DNA from: Campylorhamphus procurvoides
Taxonomy: Eukaryota > Chordata > Aves > Passeriformes > Dendrocolaptidae
DNA length: 64,000 bases
Reading direction: 5' to 3'
Assembly (NCBI GenBank): GCA_013396655.1
Contig: WBMV01007388.1
Coordinates: 353,421-417,420, forward strand
Every line of letters begins with the position of its first letter. Positions within the stretch are counted from its first letter, which is position 1. The notes beneath the pieces are model-generated. The model was given only the letters and a program-made list of their open reading frames with translations, searched no databases and had not been told where the DNA came from. Positions 1 to 14,745 of the stretch are shown in pieces. The position numbers were made by a program, and so were the translations under genes.

Positions 1-3000
1 TACCAGTGAGGTGCGGGCAGTGCGAGGTAGCAGATGGAGTTGTATCTTCAAAGCATGTAAGATGCTGTGGTCTGTAAACCCAGCCTTACAAAGAAAGGCC
101 CTGTCTCAATGTTCCCTCCGTTAGTATCTTGGGGTTTGGTGTTACTTTTCTTTTTACCTTTCCTGAGGGCAGCAGTCCAGGATACATACTGCCTTGCATT
201 TGTTCATGACTGGTTTTGTACAGGTTCAGTTCTGAACACTAGTTCTCTGTAATATGAAAGCTGATGGGCTAAAGATCTGTTCCTCCATTTTCTGATTTTC
301 TGTACGTGTTTGCAGATGGACAATTTCCTTTTGTCCAGTACAGCTAAGCAGAAGCACTCTAAATGCTACCCTCTAGTCCTTGTGCCACTGTTTTCAGCTT
401 CATCCAGCAAACAGGAGGTTTTTTTTCCCAGACATGGAAAATAAGCTAGTAGGAACATACCAGTGCTTAGATTAATAACATAAACATGGTCCTGTGACAT
501 GTACAGCAGTATTGTGGTACGGTGGCTAATGCACTGCTTTCCTTTTCACAGGGGTTTGGGCAGTGTATGCACCTTTCTATGTGGGACTCTGTGTTTGCAA
601 ATGTGAAGGTGCCAGTCCTTTTCCTTGAAGTCCCTTTAAATGCTTGCTTCTCCTGCTCTTGGTCTGCAGAGCAGAGGTTATCTCAGCAATGTGCACCAGG
701 ATGGCCTGTGGGCCTGCAGAAGTTGTTCATGATGGTGTGGCCCAAAGTGGCCCCTGCAGTCAGGGAGGTGTATGTGTCTACATATGCCAAGAAACTGAGC
801 TCTCGTTTCCTCTGGAAAAGGTGGATCCAGCTTTTTGCTCCTCTCAGTCCCATTTTGGGTTTATCTTCGTCATTTATAATGTTATCTTCATGCTTATTTT
901 TAGTTTCTAACCTTTCTCTATTGAACTGTTTTTCCATTTTAATTGACTAAACCAGGAGACTTGTAGCTGATTAATGTTTTCCCTCTGCAGCTGGATCATC
1001 TAGAACAGGCATAAACCTTTCCATGCCTCATTTACTTCCAGTTCCTTTTCAAACAGACATGCACTGTTCCTGGACTTTCCTGTCTTTCCTCACCTCCTGT
1101 CAGTGTCTGTTGTACCTCTCATTGGATGAATTCGTGTGCCAGCTGTGCATCTGCATGTCATAGTTTTATTCATGCAGCCAGAAGTTACGTATGAAACATC
1201 ATCAGTAATGACAGCAATACTCATGTGACAGCTTTTGGCAGGTAGATTCTTACCTGAATTCTTACCTGAATTGTGGTAACAGTTTCAGTATTGCCTCCTG
1301 CTAAATGAAGGTCTTCAACAAATGCCTAAGAAGACCGATTTCCATAGCTGGAACATTTGTTATTGAGCAGTGAAATAAGATGACTGTAATTTTTCTTTTT
1401 TTTTTTTTTTTTCCCTGCCTGGATGAAAAAGCCACTCTCAGGCTGTTATGAAGTAGCTCTTCCTACTCCTTTCTGGACTGTATTCTATGGATGAAACAAA
1501 AGTCAGTTTTGATATGCTCTGCCTATCATCCATCCCAAATACTAATGGTTTTATGGTCATGATTTCCCTCTGTTCCAGCAGATTAAGATTAGAGATGATT
1601 TACTGTGACTAGATATAGCTTAAAAGATTAGACATCATTTACTACTGGCAAATTGCATGTGATTTCTTCAGAGGTATATTTTACTTTTTGCATTTGCATA
1701 AGTTATGATTGTCACCTGATGCCCTTATGATACACTTTGCAGAGTATGGGGGTTTAAAGTTTGTGCTCTGTCATGCCAGATTTCTGGAGAAGTTCCACCA
1801 CATTCTGTCACAAAACAATATGTTTATAATTTACTGGAGGATTATGTTTTAGGCTTTGCATTTGCATTTGAATTTAAAAAAGGGTTGTTCTCTGTCTAAG
1901 ACTGGATATCTATAACCAGCATTTCTGAAGCTGGTGCATTTGCTAATCCCGTGGGAAAGTGCCAAACTTGTCAGTTTTTATAAATTGCTGTCTGTATGAC
2001 AGGAAACTGGGAGGGGAATGGTGTTATATCTGAATGTAACAGCATGGAGAAAACAGGGAGCTAAGGACAGAGTTCCCAAGTCACTATTCTGTATGGTGGA
2101 AGCAGTGCCCAGAGCAAGGGTCTTGCCAAAAGATTGGATGCAAGCCATGAGAACTCTGTAAGCATCCGGTAAATGTTTTGGGTGGGTAAAAAGAAGACCT
2201 CCTGGAGGACAATTAAAAACTTTTTTAGCTTTGTGTTGTTTCTGTTCAGTGCTCTCTAAACAGAGCAATTATTTTTATATCTTTCATGGTGGTAGAAAAA
2301 ATTATTCTTTACTTTTAACTGAACACGTCATCTGTTGAAAATTATATGAGGACGAATGGCAAGCCATTGTCAACATGGTAGTGAGTCATAAATGGGGGTT
2401 CTGTCGTGCTTGTAGCATCTGGCACCTCAGGCAAGACTGGGATTCCTAAAAGGTTTTTGGATGGTCCAACCCTAAGCAGACTGGCTTAAGTGTTCGCAGT
2501 GCAGAATGTAGCTCCTGGTTCAAGCATCCCTGGCAGGACTGTGAGTAGGTCCTAAACCTTAGCTTCCACTGAGTTTGTATTCACACTTACAGTTGACTTG
2601 CTGATGGAAAATATCATTTAATATGACCAGGAGTATTGGGGCATGTGCCTGAAGGGCTATAACTCATGCTAGTGCTTCCAACTGCGTTTGCATATTCTAT
2701 AAAGATGATACATTAAGCACTAAAGTTCAAGCCCAGTACAAAATTTTTAATGTGGTGCAAAAAAAAAGGTAAAAATACAGTTTTTCTAAATAACAATAGT
2801 TTTAAAATTCAAGGTGCTATAAAATAAACCTTTAAAGTATTCCGAAGATTACATTGTAGTTTTTGGTTTGTCATGTTTGGTTTTTACTTCTGGAAAACAG
2901 TTCTGTTATAATCTGTAATTGCACTGGCCGGAGCAAATACTTTGTTCTGTGTGTTAAATAGCTTGATGAAATGGGAAGGAGAAATGGACATGACTTATTC

Positions 3001-3125
3001 CTTTGGCCTGTAAAGCTCAGATGTTCCTTATGTAGCAGATGCTTTATCTGAGAATTATGCATTGTTCTTGTAAAGCTCACTTTCTAATAGATATCACATT
3101 TTTGTTTCCCCCTACTCTTTTGCAG
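1..3125 (+). other. LIMCH1: LIMCH1 intron upstream of the first visible CH exon (partial)
   Basis: This is non-coding sequence ending in a polypyrimidine stretch and a CAG acceptor just before 3126. No open frame here resembles a LIMCH1 N-terminus. The exon with the start codon and the beginning of the CH domain must lie left of the window. A T-run (about 1398-1413) and a 12-base direct repeat (1246-1269) are the only local structures I note. Confidence 0.7.
1246..1272. repeat. 12-base tandem duplication
   Basis: ATTCTTACCTGA occurs twice head to tail and is followed by a partial third copy (ATT). Function is unknown and probably absent. Confidence 0.9.
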
Positions 3126-3196
3126 CAAGTGACAGGCAGAAGTTTTGGTGAGAAGGATTTTCGTTCCGGATTAGAAAACGGCATTCTTCTGTGTGA
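3126..3196 (+). CDS. LIMCH1: LIMCH1 exon, start of visible calponin-homology domain
   Basis: This 71-base exon starts in phase 0 after a TTTTGCAG acceptor and ends two bases into a Glu codon before a GTAAGT donor. It encodes [20 protein letters not shown] followed by LLC and the split Glu. This is the first-helix region of a type 3-like CH domain, with the hallmark FR-x-x-LENG-x-LLC core. The peptide matches LIMCH1 closely. As I recall it, the paralogue LMO7 has a clearly different version (NFETKDFRASLENGVLLCD), so LIMCH1 is the better call. The CH domain places the protein on actin stress fibres; known work on the family links LIMCH1 to non-muscle myosin II activation. The residues before this exon (the start codon and a short N-terminus ending near KWIE in mammals) are encoded upstream of the window. 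Confidence 0.93.
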
Positions 3197-6100
3197 GTAA
3201 GTAACACTTACGGTTTTGGACCTTGAATACAATCTTGACTATGTCCAGTTGCTTGTTTCTTTTTGAGAGTTTTAACAAGGTGCACACTGGTATTTCACTG
3301 CACTATCATATCATTGCCAAAGCTATTGTTTTGGTGAGGGTTGAAATGTGGCTTAAAGAAAACAGGTTTTGCAGAGTGCTTCCCTCACTCCATCCCAGCT
3401 TCTTAGCTGAGTTATGTAAAGAAAAAATTATGTTTGCTTTTTGGTTTCCTTTTATTAAAAGATGTTAACCACAGATTGGCAAATGGTGTTCCACACCTGC
3501 CTGCAGACATCTCTGCTATAATGACGTGTTTTGGACTAACTCCAAGTCTGAACGCTGTCAGGAGTTAGCCATCTGAATACCATCAATACACAGCTGGTTT
3601 TATAGTTTCTGGAAAGGTTAGGCATCCTCTGCATTTTACCTAAAGGTGTGTTTGAATGATGTGTTTTGTAATTTTTGGACAAGAGACACAAGTTAGCTTT
3701 TCACATTTCTCTCTGGGGTTTTAATAGCTAGTTTTCAGGCAGAATCTTCCAAAACAATGTTATAGGCTTAGGTGCCAAAGCTGGTGACTTTTAAGAGCAA
3801 TTTGAAAATGTACCCTAACACTCTAGGTCCTTTGAAAATCAGGTTGTCAGGCACTTGGGAGAATCTGCTGATCTGAATCACCTGTACAGAACATTTTTTT
3901 TCCCCTGGATATGCAAGGTTTTCACTGAAGTTGATAAAGGCTGTGTTTGTACACGGTAAGGATGAAGCTTGTACAGAACTGAACGCATACTGAAATTGAT
4001 AAAGTAGGTCTCCTGAGATGTCTAGCTGGACCACTGCAGCTATTGGAAAAGTTCTATACTATGAAAGGTACTGGAACTTGGAAACTGTTCTCAGCAGTAG
4101 AGTTGAGCTAATATCCTATAACTCAACTCTAGGTAGCTTACCATAGTTTTGAAACCTACTTGTGTATATTATCTCACTGGTGTCATTAATCAGACAGTTT
4201 GAACTTCAGGTGTTAAAGGGGCAAAATATAAAGGGAATTATATGATCTATTTTGATTGTAGTTGCGTGTCTTTGCTGAGGAGTGGCTTTGGGAGGAGAGA
4301 AGTGGTTGTTATTGCTAGTCCAAAGTTGTATAACTCAGAAGGAGCATGTAGTTTACCTCTTTGTATTTAAGGGTTGCCTCTTGCGCAAGATTTCTTTCCT
4401 CTCTGTGTTGAAGGGAAGTGCTGTGTGCTGAATCACTTCACAGTGCTCTTTAAATGTTAAGGTTGAATTGTGTTGCATGAAAAGCAAGGGATGTGTATTT
4501 CAAGATTAGATTGTAATCTTATCTGCAAGTAAGCAGAGGTAGTCTAATTTAAATGCTGTAAATCTTTAAGATGGAAAGCATAACTAACTAATGTCTTGCT
4601 AACAAAACTAATAAATATGTATTTCTTAGGAGGTCGTGAGTTCCAGGAATAAGCAGGTCAAGGAACAACACTTGGTTGTAGTACAAAATTGTTCTCTGAT
4701 ATTGGGCAAATTGCTTGTCCTTATTTACCGACTGTGGATCAGTGCAGATCCACCTGAAGGGATCTGTCTCCTCAATCTCGAATTTGAGAGGCCGTGACAT
4801 CTGTATTGCATCCCACTCTTCATTGGTGAGCTGCGGTTAGTGAGTAAAACTCTCTTAGGCTACAGAACGTTAACTAGAGAGCTATCAATTTGGCCTTCCA
4901 ATTTGGCTTTCTGATGATGAACAAACTATGGCACCAGCAATAAATATATACTCCTCACTGGTTCCAAGTCCACTGTAAAACAGAGAACTCAACAGAAATT
5001 TGGAGTGTAACACTGAGAACTCTTTAAAAATATCTTCAGAAAGTACTGTGTTTGGCAAGTGAACCACTGATAGCTGATTTTTTATCTGTTGCTCAGTGAA
5101 GAAGCGCTGGTAAAGCTGCCACAGGCAGTACTGTCTTTGTAGACTAGAGTTTTCTGATTTATCAGGAACCTACCAGGGTACCTCATCAACAAAATGTAGT
5201 CATATACAAACTTTCTCTTAACTTCCTTCCAATCTGCTGTGCTTTCATTGCAGCTAACCTCAACAAGCAGATGAAAACCTGATTTCAAAGTCTCCAACAA
5301 TCTTCAGAAGATAAGAAAAAAATCATAACTCTCTTATTTTCTGAAGATGGAAAAGCTCATTGCCTTTGGTCAGGTTTATCTGATTTGTTGAAATTTTAGG
5401 GAAAAGCTAAACTTGCTTCTCTTATGTCCCTGTGATGCTGCTCACTGCTAGTGGCATTAATTGGCAACTCCTAGCCAGACACTTGTGTGGGTGATGCCAG
5501 TGTGAGTGTGGAATGGCGATGCTTAACTTACACGTGACTGTTTCAGTGTTTTCCTTGCCTGTTGTATTTTGTGAGGAGGACTGAAAGCTTGGATTCTGAG
5601 GGATCCCACCAGCTAGAGGACTGAAAGCTGTCAGGAGTTGGGACACAGGCAGTGTGCCTTGAGTATCTCATATTTATCCCAATATCTCACATGTGTCCCA
5701 AACATATCTCAAGCTACCTTCTGACTTTACAGGTGTTTTGCAGAAGGGAATGGGGTAGTTACTTGCCAGAGTCCATTCCCCAAACAGACTAGTCATGTGT
5801 GAAATGGCACAAGGGGAATCTCTGTCTTTGTCTATAGTGGGATTGTTGGAGCCTTACGCACAGTAATGCTAGGCCTCCTCCGCTTGACCCCAATCTCTAC
5901 GTTCTACACAGCCTATAGATTCAAGCAGACATCATTACACTGGTTATAAATGATTCATTCACATCTGGCAACAATCCATATATTTTAATAAATGAAAACT
6001 AATACACTGTGCAATGCCAAAAGCTTAGACTGTCAGGGTGAATGTGTTGTGGACCACCATCCTGACTAACACAGCAGTGCTGGATGCATATGCCTGTCAC

Positions 6101-9100
6101 AGGCAACCACAAGCCTTGCACCTACTTCTCTGGTAGTGTTTACACTGTGGCTGGCATCTCAGTCTGGCCTCATTACAACACTTCATAGCTTGATGCATTC
6201 AACTGAGGAGCTGAGGAGCATATTTAAACAATGCAGAATGCCATAAAGCAACAAGTCGACAGATGAGAGCAACACAAGCCCTTTCTTCTTTCTGGCTGTT
6301 TGAAAGCCCACTTGTGCAGTTGCTCAGACAGTGCTGGCTCTAATTGTTCACCCAGCTGTGCTGAGAAGCCAGTGACTATGACTTCTGTTTGTCTGAAATG
6401 AGTTCATGGCTTTTTAGCATAGCTGTCTGACATCAGTGCAGATGGTGATTTCAGCAAGGCACATCATAGCTAGGCAGAGGCAGTTCTTGCTCTGTTCTTG
6501 CTTTGTGTATTATATTCTTATATGCAAAGACTGAGGAATTTCCTGGCTATGTTTCTGCAGGGGTGGGCAAATGTGTGTCCTCCTGGGGTCATGGTGGAAA
6601 GCTGTATGGTACAGGAGTACAACACCAGTAGCAGGAAATATCACTAGAAATCCCCAATTTCCACGCCAGCACACGCTCAATTCTTTTTCTTTTTTTCCTC
6701 TCTTGTTACATAGCTTTTACGTTTAGGTTTGACCCAGATATCATGAGAAGCAAGAGGATTAATCAGGAATAAATTAGATCTGGTTGTTGCAATGCTTAGG
6801 TGTTCCTGTTCTATGGATTCAGGCATCTGAATGAAGGTTAATTGCAAAAGAAAGAGCATATGTTGTCTCTATTCGCCTGCCCTGCTTGTTTGTGTGGTTC
6901 TGTTGGTTCTTTTTGAAACAGCAGGTAGGGAAATTGAAGTTGTTTTTATTTCTAACTATGCAACAATTGCGATTACTAAGTTTAAAAATTATTTTTAAAA
7001 ATGGTGTGTCTTCCTGCAACCTTGCCCAGTTGCTAAGTTGTTAAGCTCTAATATTCTTCTAAGTGTGTTTTTAAGCTTTTTCCCTTCTTCTTGTTGTCCA
7101 ACTCCACTTGTCCAGCTCTGCTACTGCAGGATTCCTTCCTTCATGTTGGGCATTCAGCAGTTAGAGAGGTCTCTGATGTGACTTCAAAAATCTGAGTTAA
7201 TTACTTGCTTTGATATTGCTATCCAAGGGGGAGATACATTCATTATATCTGTAAGAACTTCGGACATGCAATCTGGATCATATTTTCGCTCAAGCTTTCT
7301 CTGGAATCAAGCAGTCCTGCCATCCTGAAAGTTTGTATTAGTGGTAATAAGATTCTAATACGAGGAATAGGACCAGATCATAAAGATGAATAACAAAGAC
7401 AGCAATTGGGGAATGGATCCTGGGCAAAAGACCTTAATAAACTCAAACTGAATCCAGTTTCAATAGTAGCAGAAATTTGGCTTTGCAGTGGAGTCCAGCA
7501 GCATCATGATTCTGTGTAATACCTTGGGTTCTCTATGTAGAACAGTTTAGCTGCATGTCTGTTTATGTATGTATGAAAATCAATTTATTACAGGACATGC
7601 AGGCATAATCTTTGATTTTTCTCAAGCATGAAAGTTCTAACAAATATTTAACTGCACAGTTTGAGAAGTAATGGCATGCACATATAAAAGTGAAAGAGGA
7701 CCAGCTGTATATGGTTAAAGATGGATGTCACTTGTATATGCAGCTCTGGATACCAACTTACCAGCACTTTCCCAAACTCTTCTTTGTTTCCTAGAGACAC
7801 TTATTTTCTATATTAGCACATGGTGTTCTGTAGCTTAGTAAGATGTGCAGAAACTATTCTTATTCTTTCAAACTGGGACTCTCTGTAACTTTTTTGTTAT
7901 TTTTTGAAGGAGCAGATACAAAGGTACTTTACTGCTCTTAAGTAATCATGGCAAAAAATGGGTATGTACAGTGAACTAAGGAAAAGCTTTTTCTCATATA
8001 GAACAGTATACAGGAAAGGCAGTTCTCTTCAGCTGTTCATGTTAGGAATATATGCTCTTAAAAAGTACAAGAAAGTTTTTAGGTTTTACTTTGAAATAAA
8101 AAAAGGATGGTAAGAAGTTAGTCATGCACATGGATTATTTTATTACTATTTACAGAAAATATGAAGTGTGGCTATAAATCTGAGTGAGCTGAAAGTGATT
8201 GTGATGAAGAATTGCTTAATAGAATTTATCATTGACTCTGTCATGAGAATAATTTTCTTTTATAAATAAGAAGTCCCCTTAATTTGTGTTCTTCATGTCA
8301 CTGGTGATGAATGAGCTGCTTTTCCTCTGAGAGCAGTTTCTTTGGAAACGCATCATGGTTCTAGTGCCTCTGACCAAGCTTCGGACTGGCATGAATGCTG
8401 TTTTCAGCAAGGGTTGGATATGTGCCAGATCAGTACCAGTGTAATGCTATGGAATAATGAATCTTTTGTGTTTGGAGTCAGTGATACCATGAGTTATGGA
8501 AAACAGCCTTCACTGTATGTATGGTGTTTCAGTTGTTCTTCTTGCAAGTTACTGTCAGTTATGTCACCTGGTAGGGGAAAACAAATAGTCATCTTTGTAG
8601 ATTATAGGGTTTTTCAGATATGTCATTCTACTTGTCTGTCAGTGGCATGGGCCTGGCAGCAGTTCAGCACTTGGCTGGGTAGTGTACAGTGGAGAAGTTA
8701 GTGGATGCCCAGCCCTTATGCATAATTAGTATTTTGCTTGACTTTCCTGTTCCTGGAAACTAAGGAGGTATTTGAGTTTCATAGGTATATGTGAAGTTTT
8801 GAATATGACCCACACCTTGAGGTGAGAAGGAATTGGTGTTCTCCTGCGGTTTTCAGGCTCTATGTTGTAAAGCCAAAACATTATCAGCGTTGTGAATTTG
8901 GCATGTCTCCAGTTTTGAGAAATGGGCCCCAAGGCTCATTAAGCATTAAGATTTAGGTTCATGTGAGGACATTTGAAACAGTTTTATCTGAATACAGAGT
9001 TCTTAATCTTTAATTTTTGTTTCAGTGTTATAATGAAGAACTACTTATTAGTATGGTTTAGGTGAGGGGTCAAATATAATGTAAACCCTAATGGTCAGCC

Positions 9101-12100
9101 ATATGCATAAGAAGAGGGGAATAGCCACTGAGTGGCATGCTTGAATACAGGCAGAATGGCCTGTCTTTGTATTTATGTTTTAAAAAAATTGCATTTCAGC
9201 AGGCTAAATAGTATTTTCAGTGATGCTTGGTAATTGATAGGGCAGGAGATTGTGGAACACAATCCATTCGAAAGGAGTGTTACTCAAATGCAAGGCAAGG
9301 TAATCCTGTCAGAGATTTCTGCTTTCCAAGAGTGTATTTTTAAGAAATTATAGTTAGTATGCACTTCGGGCAGCTATCTATGGCCATTGGTCCTCAGTGT
9401 AAAACTATGCATGAATGGTGAATGTGTAGGTGTATGGGATGCTCTTCATGTAATCAGTTCATGTGACAGTAGGTTCTGTATAAATAGCTTGTGAAGTTCT
9501 TTTTACCCAATCTTTCCTTTTGTCTTTCTTGAGCTGTTTTGCAAGGCCTCTATCTTGTTCATATTTTTAGTCTTTGGCAGAGCAGGATCCACACAGTTCT
9601 GTGTTTAGCATATTGTTTTCTCAATGCTACATATTCGCATAGGTCTTTATTCACTTTGTCCTCATCAGACTGGACTATGAGCACTTTATAGGACAGTCAT
9701 TTTTCTGCTTGTTAAAAAGCACCTTATTCATCTGATTCTAAATAAATGATGTCAGGAGCATCATTCACTCAAGAATGTTTCCCCCAAAATATTTTTTGAC
9801 CTCCAGAACATACCTATATTTTGAAACTTCTTTGCCACTTCTCTTGCAACAAAATATTTTGACTTTTCATTGTTTACTGTTTCAATGTGACTTGTTCATC
9901 TTTAAGATTAGTAGTGGATTTTTCTCTCCATTTCAATTATTTGGGGGCATTTTGGAGCTGCCACTAGAGCATGAGTTTAAAATATGTAGATACTGTAGCT
10001 GTCTGGGCTAATAATTGCCAAGTGCTGAAAGGCTGCTGCTTAGAATATAAGTCTGTAAAACTTAATTTGAATGGAGAAACGTCTCCATGAAGGTCTATTG
10101 TGAAAAGAATTTCCTGAACTCTCAAATATAAAATGCCCTTTTACTTTAACATCAGATCATTAGTCAGCTTTTCTTTTTATGAATATGATCTGTTACTTGA
10201 GCAAAGAGTTCTGTTGGATAGCTCTCACTCCAGCCTGGATTGACTTGTGAACACACATCACTTCAACCTTTCTTTATTCTGTTTCTGAAGTTTATTCTTT
10301 AAAAGTGCTTCTCTTTGATTTCTTCTTAGTAACTAGGTCTTTTTGACTGATGCTTTCTTGCAAGACTTTCATGGGCAGTTTATTGGTGTTTTTCACTAGA
10401 TCTTTTATCAACTGTTGCCTGAAACGCCTTCTCTTCCTGGCAGAAGCTTTTCAAATTCTTAACTTGTGATAAACAACCCCAGAAAGCCCTAATAGGTTAG
10501 TCACACAGTGGCTAGTAGTGACTTCAGCTTGTCTGTCCAGCTATGGAAATACCTTATCTCCTGGAATGCCAAGCCTTGGAACAACAACAGATAGAGTAAT
10601 TGAGTCTTCCCATAGCTATCAGAGCTGGTATTTATTGGGAGAAGGAAGTGACCTAGCTTCTCCCTATGAGAAGATTTCCATTCCATAGAGGAGATTTCCA
10701 TTTCCATCATGCCCTTTGGTTTCTATTAGGTAAGGCAGATCTAAGGTTTTAGCATCTAGGCATTGTCTTACTATGCTAGGGTTAACAGCTAGGGTTTGCA
10801 CTGTTCTTTAAAGGATGCACATCCACTTGAGAATTTTCTTTGTTTGAAGAACACAGCTGTACAAAAACCTGAGCTAAATTTGTGCTTTGGAAAGCCTGGG
10901 CTTGCAACTGGTGGTTGTTTGGGTCAAGACTGGGGTCTTGTGTTTAGGTTAGTAGTGAGCAGTGTGTCTGCCCTTGATGGCCTTGTGATGATGAATAGAC
11001 TTGAGCTCTGATGATTTTTACTGCACAACAAAAAGGACTGCTTCCGTGGAAGAAAGAGTTAGTATCAGACAGGGTCAGTAGGAGCTGGAAGGTACTCAGA
11101 CAAGCAAGTCATCTCAACTCAGGACCTTTAGGCTTCACCCGTCAGTCTGAACCTGCCCGTAGGGACCATAGTGCCTTCCTTAGACTGAGCAATATTTCTA
11201 AACTGACCAGACAGATCAGATGTCTGAGGCAGAGGATCTTACTGTACCATCAGCTAGGTGTGGGTTTTTTTGAGAAAGTGCCTTCCTGCTGCAAGAATGG
11301 GTGGTAACTTGTCTAACATGATCTGGGAACAGAGCCTTAAATGTATGTTGTAGGAAGGCTTGCATTGATTGCCTGTCCTCTGTGACTCAGTATGAAAGTA
11401 ATATGGTTAAGTTTTGTAATGTAAGTAAATGTGAAAATAAGGCACCAAAAAATGTGTGTGTGCTTCAACTGATGTAGAAGCTGATGAGTTTTACATTGCT
11501 CCTATGACACTTGTCCTGCTACTGTTTTTTTCCATACCTTTCTTGGGGACTGCTGAAATACAAGATTTGATTTAATGGCCCGGTTGCATACAACTATAGC
11601 TGTAGTGAAGCTGGAAGTGGGGCCAGTGTTGGGGAGTCAGGGAAAGGCTTAGGCTGCAAATGTTTTTTCTTCCCTGAGCTTGGTTGCTGCTGTCTGAGCA
11701 GCACTCATGTCTGAGTGTCTTCACCTCAGAATGAGGCAAAGATTAGGATTAGGACTAGGGGAGGGACACAGGCTGGAGCTGCAGATGCAGTTGGGGCTAC
11801 CAGAGGAACATGTGTGTTGCAGGTTTTCTCTCCTGAAAACTCTTTAAACTAGGACATGGCTGGGGATGGGAAGCCCAAGGCAGCCAAGTCCTTTGGTTAG
11901 GACTGACACGGCAAGAAAGCGTGCGACTGCTGTTGTCAGGGGCTGCCAGGGGAAGGTGTGGGTGTTTTTTTCCCTCACCTGCAGAGTCTTTGCTGTGGAC
12001 CATGGCCATGGGCCTTGTGCCAGGTCCCCAGTGCAAAATGCTGAGGGGTCTTCTTTGTCCCACATTTCAACAGAAACCTACCAGAGCTGGTAAAACCTCC

Positions 12101-14745
12101 CATATCAAGATGCATGCTCCATGTGGGTCTAAATCAGTACAGAAAACAGTTTGTGTATACAGAGCTGTGAAGGAAGAGGTGTAGTTAGTGGCCGTTTTGA
12201 GAAGCAGGAGTGGACAGTAACTGTGTGAGTAAAGGTGGCCATTGAGACACTCCGCACAAACTGCATGGCTTTTCAGCCAGTTGGTAGCAGAGCAAGCTTA
12301 AACCACTCAATATCTTGGCATCTGAATTGTCACTCTAGATGAGGCAGTAATTCAGAGCAATCTGTCTGCTCTGGAAGAAACCTCCCTTTGACACATTCTG
12401 CAGTGAGCAAGCCCTGGGAGGTTTGGTGCCAGACCTTTTAGACATGTTTCCAACAGGAGGTAAACATTTTAATAATAATTTTAATTTCTTCCTTAGAGTT
12501 TTTCATCTTGCCCCACTCCATTTTCCTCCTCTTCAGACTCCAAAAGGTGATCTAAAATGTTGGTTGTTTCCTGCTCCTTTCTTTCCTCTCACTTTATCCT
12601 TCTTCTGTGTTTCACAGGGAAGGCTGTACAAGCCATTTTGAAGATTTATTTAGAATGAGTTTTGGCATTTGAGGATTCCATTAAGACCTCTTTATTTTAC
12701 TTTTTTCTGTTGTCTATGACTTTTGATCTGCACCTGCAATATTGGGTATGGTGCCTGATGTATTTGTGTTTGAGTCAAAAAGAAATACATAAGCTTTAGC
12801 TAATATATTTGTTTTTTCCTGAGACAGAATAGGCTGACCGAGGATTGAAATCACAGGAGACGTGCAGTATTTGGAAAGAAATCCTCTGACAAAAAAAACC
12901 CCTAAAAATCTTGAATTGCCTGGTATAGCAGCGAAATGAAAAACAGTTTTATAAAGTTGCTGCTGTGTGAGGCTAAAAAATAACATAGTGTCTTCTGGGG
13001 AAAAAACAAGTAATTTTTTTTCCATCCATGAAATAAAATAATGGTTATAGGAGATGTGCAGTTGTTTTCTAGCCATTCTCTGCATCTAGGGGGAAAAGTG
13101 AATTGTTTGTATATAAAAGTATATTCATTCATTTGTTCTTAGGACATTAGTGTTAGATTGTACCTTAAGCAGAAGGCAGGAATAGTACAGCAATTTTTAT
13201 TAGCTTGGGTTAGAGGGTTTTTAACTTGAAGAAGATCAAAAAAGGTACCCTCAACTCCCAAAAATGTCATTCACATTGGGTTTGTTGCCACTCCTGATAT
13301 ATGATGGTGTTGGAGATGTGGAGACTTCAAGTGTGTAATAACACAAGTACAATTTAGAACACTGAGAACAGCATCTCCCACTCTGCTCCCTTGTTCTGTC
13401 CAAGTGATCACAGGCACTCCACCTGTATATTATTTCAGGGAGACAGAAAAACAAGAGATGAGAAAAACCCAGTAATTTCAATGTTCACAAAACCAGATGT
13501 CCACTCCAGGAAGAATGAATTCCCTCATGAAGTTGCAAACTGGCACAGCCCTATGGAATCAAACAGCAAAATAACATGCCACTATGGAGAGATGGCTCTT
13601 GGTGGAGCTTTGAGGAGTGGCACACCTTGTGTTATCTGAGCTCAGAAGTAGGGACTTGGAAACAATCACAGACTGCTAGCTTTTAATTGAAAGGAATATT
13701 CTTTTCGTTAGGATAAACTTCTTAGCAAGATTTCTCAAATATTCAATTTTAATGATTTTACTACCACAGTAAGGTGCCAGAAGAGTCTGCTCTGCTCTTG
13801 AGTGGAGATCATGTCAGCACAAAGTGAGGTTCCTCTCTTCTATAGTGGCTATCCTCATTTTTAGAGTTTTAAATGTAAGTAGATATCTTTGTTTATCTTC
13901 AAAAATCTTGAATTTGAAGTCAGTGTCTTGACCTGATGATTTTCTTCCCATTGGGTGGAACTGGTTGAGTTTTTCTTTGGATAAAAGGCATAAGGGTTTT
14001 CTCTTGGGGGAAGGGTGGTGAAGACAGTGTTTGTTGCAACAGGATTTTAGAATTAAAATTCCCCACTTTTAGATGTTTGGTCATTTTTTTGAGTATTCTA
14101 ACAATGAGCTATGTCAGCACGTGTTCATGGGTGGTGAGGAACGTGGTTTTGAGGGGTTGCTAATCTTTGGACACTGAACAGTGTTCAACTGTGGTATCAC
14201 TGGCCTAATGGTGTTTCCATGACAAGGTGGAGTTTTTTTGGACTCCCTTTTTGTTTGTCTTCTCACATCTATGATTTATGGGGACCTCCATTCTGCACAA
14301 CATAAGCAAGAATGGCATTTAATGTCAAGTGAAGATTCAGAAAAACAGACAGGCCACCCATAAAGTGTACATCCATTTTCACTTTCCTGCAGTGCAGAAA
14401 CTGCCAGACTCGGATGCCTCCTGTGTTTCTGCTCTGAGGCCCTTACAGGTATGACCTGCCTGTAGGCAGTGAAGGTGGGCTGATGTGACAAAATTCACTG
14501 ATGTGATCTAGATCAATTTAGAGTAAAAAGTAAATGCTGTTGAGTTACTGTGCTGTAGATATTTTTCATTCTAGTCTTTCTTCATTTCAGTGGTGGAATT
14601 TGAGTTCCTGTGAGTGTTTTCCGAAGGGAAAAAAGGGCAGACTCCTCCTTTCCATCCATACTGAAATCCTTATGTGCTGGGAAAAGTGTTCGATAATTTG
14701 AAATTTTGTGACTTGCCACTCATAAATACTCCTTTCTCCTAACAG
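3197..14745 (+). other. LIMCH1: LIMCH1 intron, 11.5 kb
   Basis: The GTAAGT donor at 3197 pairs with the CCTTTCTCCTAACAG acceptor ending at 14745. The interior is AT-rich with stop codons in all frames. I see no exon, RNA gene or well-preserved transposon. A perfect 10-bp hairpin stem lies at 4098-4131. The open frames inside are short and unlike known proteins. Confidence 0.85.
4098..4131. repeat. Perfect 10-bp inverted repeat (hairpin)
   Basis: TAGAGTTGAG at 4098-4107 pairs perfectly with CTCAACTCTA at 4122-4131 around a 14-base loop. It lies about 0.9 kb into the 11.5 kb intron. It is too short for a miRNA precursor. Confidence 0.9.

Noticed and set aside
522..950. 142-codon + strand open frame near the left edge
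   Set aside because: Overlaps open frames in other frames and on the other strand, has no similarity I recognise, and does not resemble the LIMCH1 N-terminus.
4098..4131. Hairpin considered as a miRNA precursor
   Set aside because: A 10-bp stem is far shorter than the roughly 30-bp stem of a pre-miRNA.
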